DNA of 59,826 bases. It comes from Chloroflexota bacterium (GTDB lineage: Bacteria > Chloroflexota > Chloroflexia > QHBQ01). The stretch covers positions 1-59,826 of the forward strand of contig JANXYP010000006.1 of NCBI GenBank assembly GCA_025355955.1, given 5' to 3'. Below are positions 58,602 to 59,826 of this stretch, one piece after another. Numbering within the stretch: position 1 is the first letter of the stretch; each line of letters begins with the position of its first letter. The translations under genes and the position numbers were made by a program. The notes under the pieces were generated by a model, which was not told where the DNA came from, searched no databases, and saw nothing but the letters and a program-made list of their open reading frames with translations.

Positions 58602-59826
58602 ATGGAAGGAAGATACAACCCCCAGGAGATTGAACCCCGCTGGCAGCAGTGGTGGCAGGCGCAGGAGATTTACTTTGCGCCCGACCCCACTCCAGCGGAG
58701 ATGGCCGACCCCAGCAGCGGGCCGCGCAAGTTCTACACCATGTCCATGTTCCCCTACCCCAGCGGCGACCTGCACATGGGCCATATGCGTAACTACACCA
58801 TTGGCGATGTGCTGGTGCGATATCACAAGATGCGCGGCGAACGGGTGCTGTCACCGATGGGCTGGGATGCCTTCGGGCTGCCCGCCGAGAACGCCGCGAT
58901 TAAGGACGGCATCCACCCCGCGATTCGCACCCCGCAGAACATCACCGAGATGAAGCGCCAGTTCGAGAAGATGGGCGCAATGTTCGACTGGCGGCGCGAG
59001 GTCAACTCCTCCACGCCTAATTACTACAAGTGGACGCAGTGGCTGTTCCTCAAGCTGTACGCGCGCGGGCTGGCCTATAAGCGCAAGGCTCCAGTCAACT
59101 GGTGTCCCAAGGATGAGACCGTGCTGGCGAACGAGCAGGTGGTCAACGGCCACTGCGAACGCTGCGGCACCCAGGTGATCAAGCGCGACCTGTCGCAATG
59201 GTTCTTCAAGATCACCGCTTATGCCGACCGCCTGCTGAACGACCTGGACAAGCTGCCCGACTGGCCGGAGCGGGTTGCCACGATGCAACGCAACTGGATT
59301 GGCCGCAGCGAGGGGGCCGAGGTGGACTTCCCCATCGTCGGCAGCGATGAAAAGGTGCAAGTGTTTACCACCCGTCCCGACACACTGTGGGGCGCAACCT
59401 TTATGGTGCTGGCCCCGGAGCATCCGCTGGTGGATGTGATTACCAGCGCGGCGCAACGCGAGGCGGTGCAAGCCTATAAGCAGGAGGCCAGCAAGGAGAC
59501 CGAGATCGAGCGGATGTCCACGGTCAAGGAGAAAACCGGCGTGCCGACCGGCGGCTATGCTATCAATCCAGTCAACGGTGAGCAGATACCGATCTGGATT
59601 GCCGATTACGTGCTGATGGGTTACGGTACTGGTGCGATCATGGCCGTTCCTGCCCACGATCAACGAGACTACGAATTCGCCAACAAGTTCAGCCTACCCC
59701 TCGTCGAGGTGGTCAGCAGCCCCGACGCAAAGCTGGAGACGGAAGCATGGGCGGGCGAAGGTACGATGGTCAACTCCGGCCCGCTGAACAGCGTGGCCGC
59801 TGGTAAAGGCGAGGGCCAGAGCGTCA
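58602..59826 (+). CDS. leuS: Leucyl-tRNA synthetase, N-terminal part (runs off the window)
   Basis: 408 codons are visible, open to the window edge. The class I HIGH signature is [20 protein letters not shown] (about residue 47-66), then [51 protein letters not shown] and the start of the CP1 editing domain ([40 protein letters not shown]). It charges tRNA-Leu. AAGGAG lies 10 nt before the ATG. Expression is expected to depend on the leucine T-box at 56867, unless an unseen promoter lies within the zinc-ribbon genes. Confidence 0.96.
   Translation, partial: MEGRYNPQEIEPRWQQWWQAQEIYFAPDPTPAEMADPSSGPRKFYTMSMFPYPSGDLHMGHMRNYTIGDVLVRYHKMRGERVLSPMGWDAFGLPAENAAIKDGIHPAIRTPQNITEMKRQFEKMGAMFDWRREVNSSTPNYYKWTQWLFLKLYARGLAYKRKAPVNWCPKDETVLANEQVVNGHCERCGTQVIKRDLSQWFFKITAYADRLLNDLDKLPDWPERVATMQRNWIGRSEGAEVDFPIVGSDEKVQVFTTRPDTLWGATFMVLAPEHPLVDVITSAAQREAVQAYKQEASKETEIERMSTVKEKTGVPTGGYAINPVNGEQIPIWIADYVLMGYGTGAIMAVPAHDQRDYEFANKFSLPLVEVVSSPDAKLETEAWAGEGTMVNSGPLNSVAAGKGEGQSV

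Noticed and set aside
58851-59663. 270-codon minus-strand open frame
   Set aside because: Antisense to leuS, which has unmistakable synthetase motifs.

Overview
This GC-rich window looks like chromosomal DNA of a Chloroflexota bacterium, probably free-living. The assignment is inferred from gene content, not from a marker phylogeny. Supporting points are three secreted enzymes with the same C-terminal S-layer-homology (SLH) module on Thr/Pro linkers, a T-box leader reading Leu, a CruF-type carotenoid hydratase, a DUF2342 (F420-associated) zincin, a NurA/HerA pair and high-affinity amino-acid uptake. I see no phage, transposase, plasmid or cas gene.

Layout. 0.5-4.2 kb: mazG between two inverted ~200-bp repeats, then an ECF sigma/anti-sigma pair. 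4.5-18.9 kb (minus strand): a PQQ-propeller/SLH protein, a branched-chain amino-acid (Liv) ABC operon with a livM-livG fusion and an embedded GNAT gene, an M14 carboxypeptidase and a GH43-like/SLH protein. 19-29.5 kb: an O-antigen ligase-like protein, DUF2071, an NitT/TauT-type ABC importer, mnmG with DUF427, and a glycosyltransferase. 29.8-38.4 kb: an aldolase/dehydrogenase fusion, a GH1-like enzyme, a PIN toxin-antitoxin pair, radA, a 2H phosphoesterase and a clan-A glycosidase. 38.7-46.1 kb: a subtilisin-SLH protease, an enoyl-ACP-reductase-like SDR with cruF, and a GAF-REC-adenylate cyclase. 46.4-54.7 kb: DUF2342, nurA, a partner protein, a six-PAS histidine kinase and herA. 54.7-56 kb: CopC-like and small membrane proteins. 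56.7 kb to the end: tRNA-Ala(GGC), then a Leu T-box leading four tandem zinc-ribbon paralogues and leuS, which runs off the window.

The most unusual property is the repeat landscape. A 20-bp palindrome (GGGCGAACAACGGTTCGCCC and variants) occurs dozens of times and forms the core of at least four different miniature elements, each with its own terminal inverted repeats (families A, B, C and F below). Separate heptanucleotide tandem repeats (for example CTCAAAA) and CCTCCCC/GGGGAGG palindromes are also scattered. These repeats are not only intergenic. They sit in frame inside mnmG, the livM-livG junction, the aldolase/dehydrogenase and cruF, and they form the C-terminal tail of the DUF2342 protein. 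The CTCAAAA heptamer encodes the same heptapeptide in all three frames of one strand and stops in all frames of the other; all four in-gene copies lie in the open orientation. This resembles Rickettsia palindromic elements combined with cyanobacterial STRR repeats and is the best candidate here for an undescribed system.

Second in interest are the Leu T-box placed upstream of a zinc-ribbon gene array, and the nurA / partner / PAS-kinase / herA locus.
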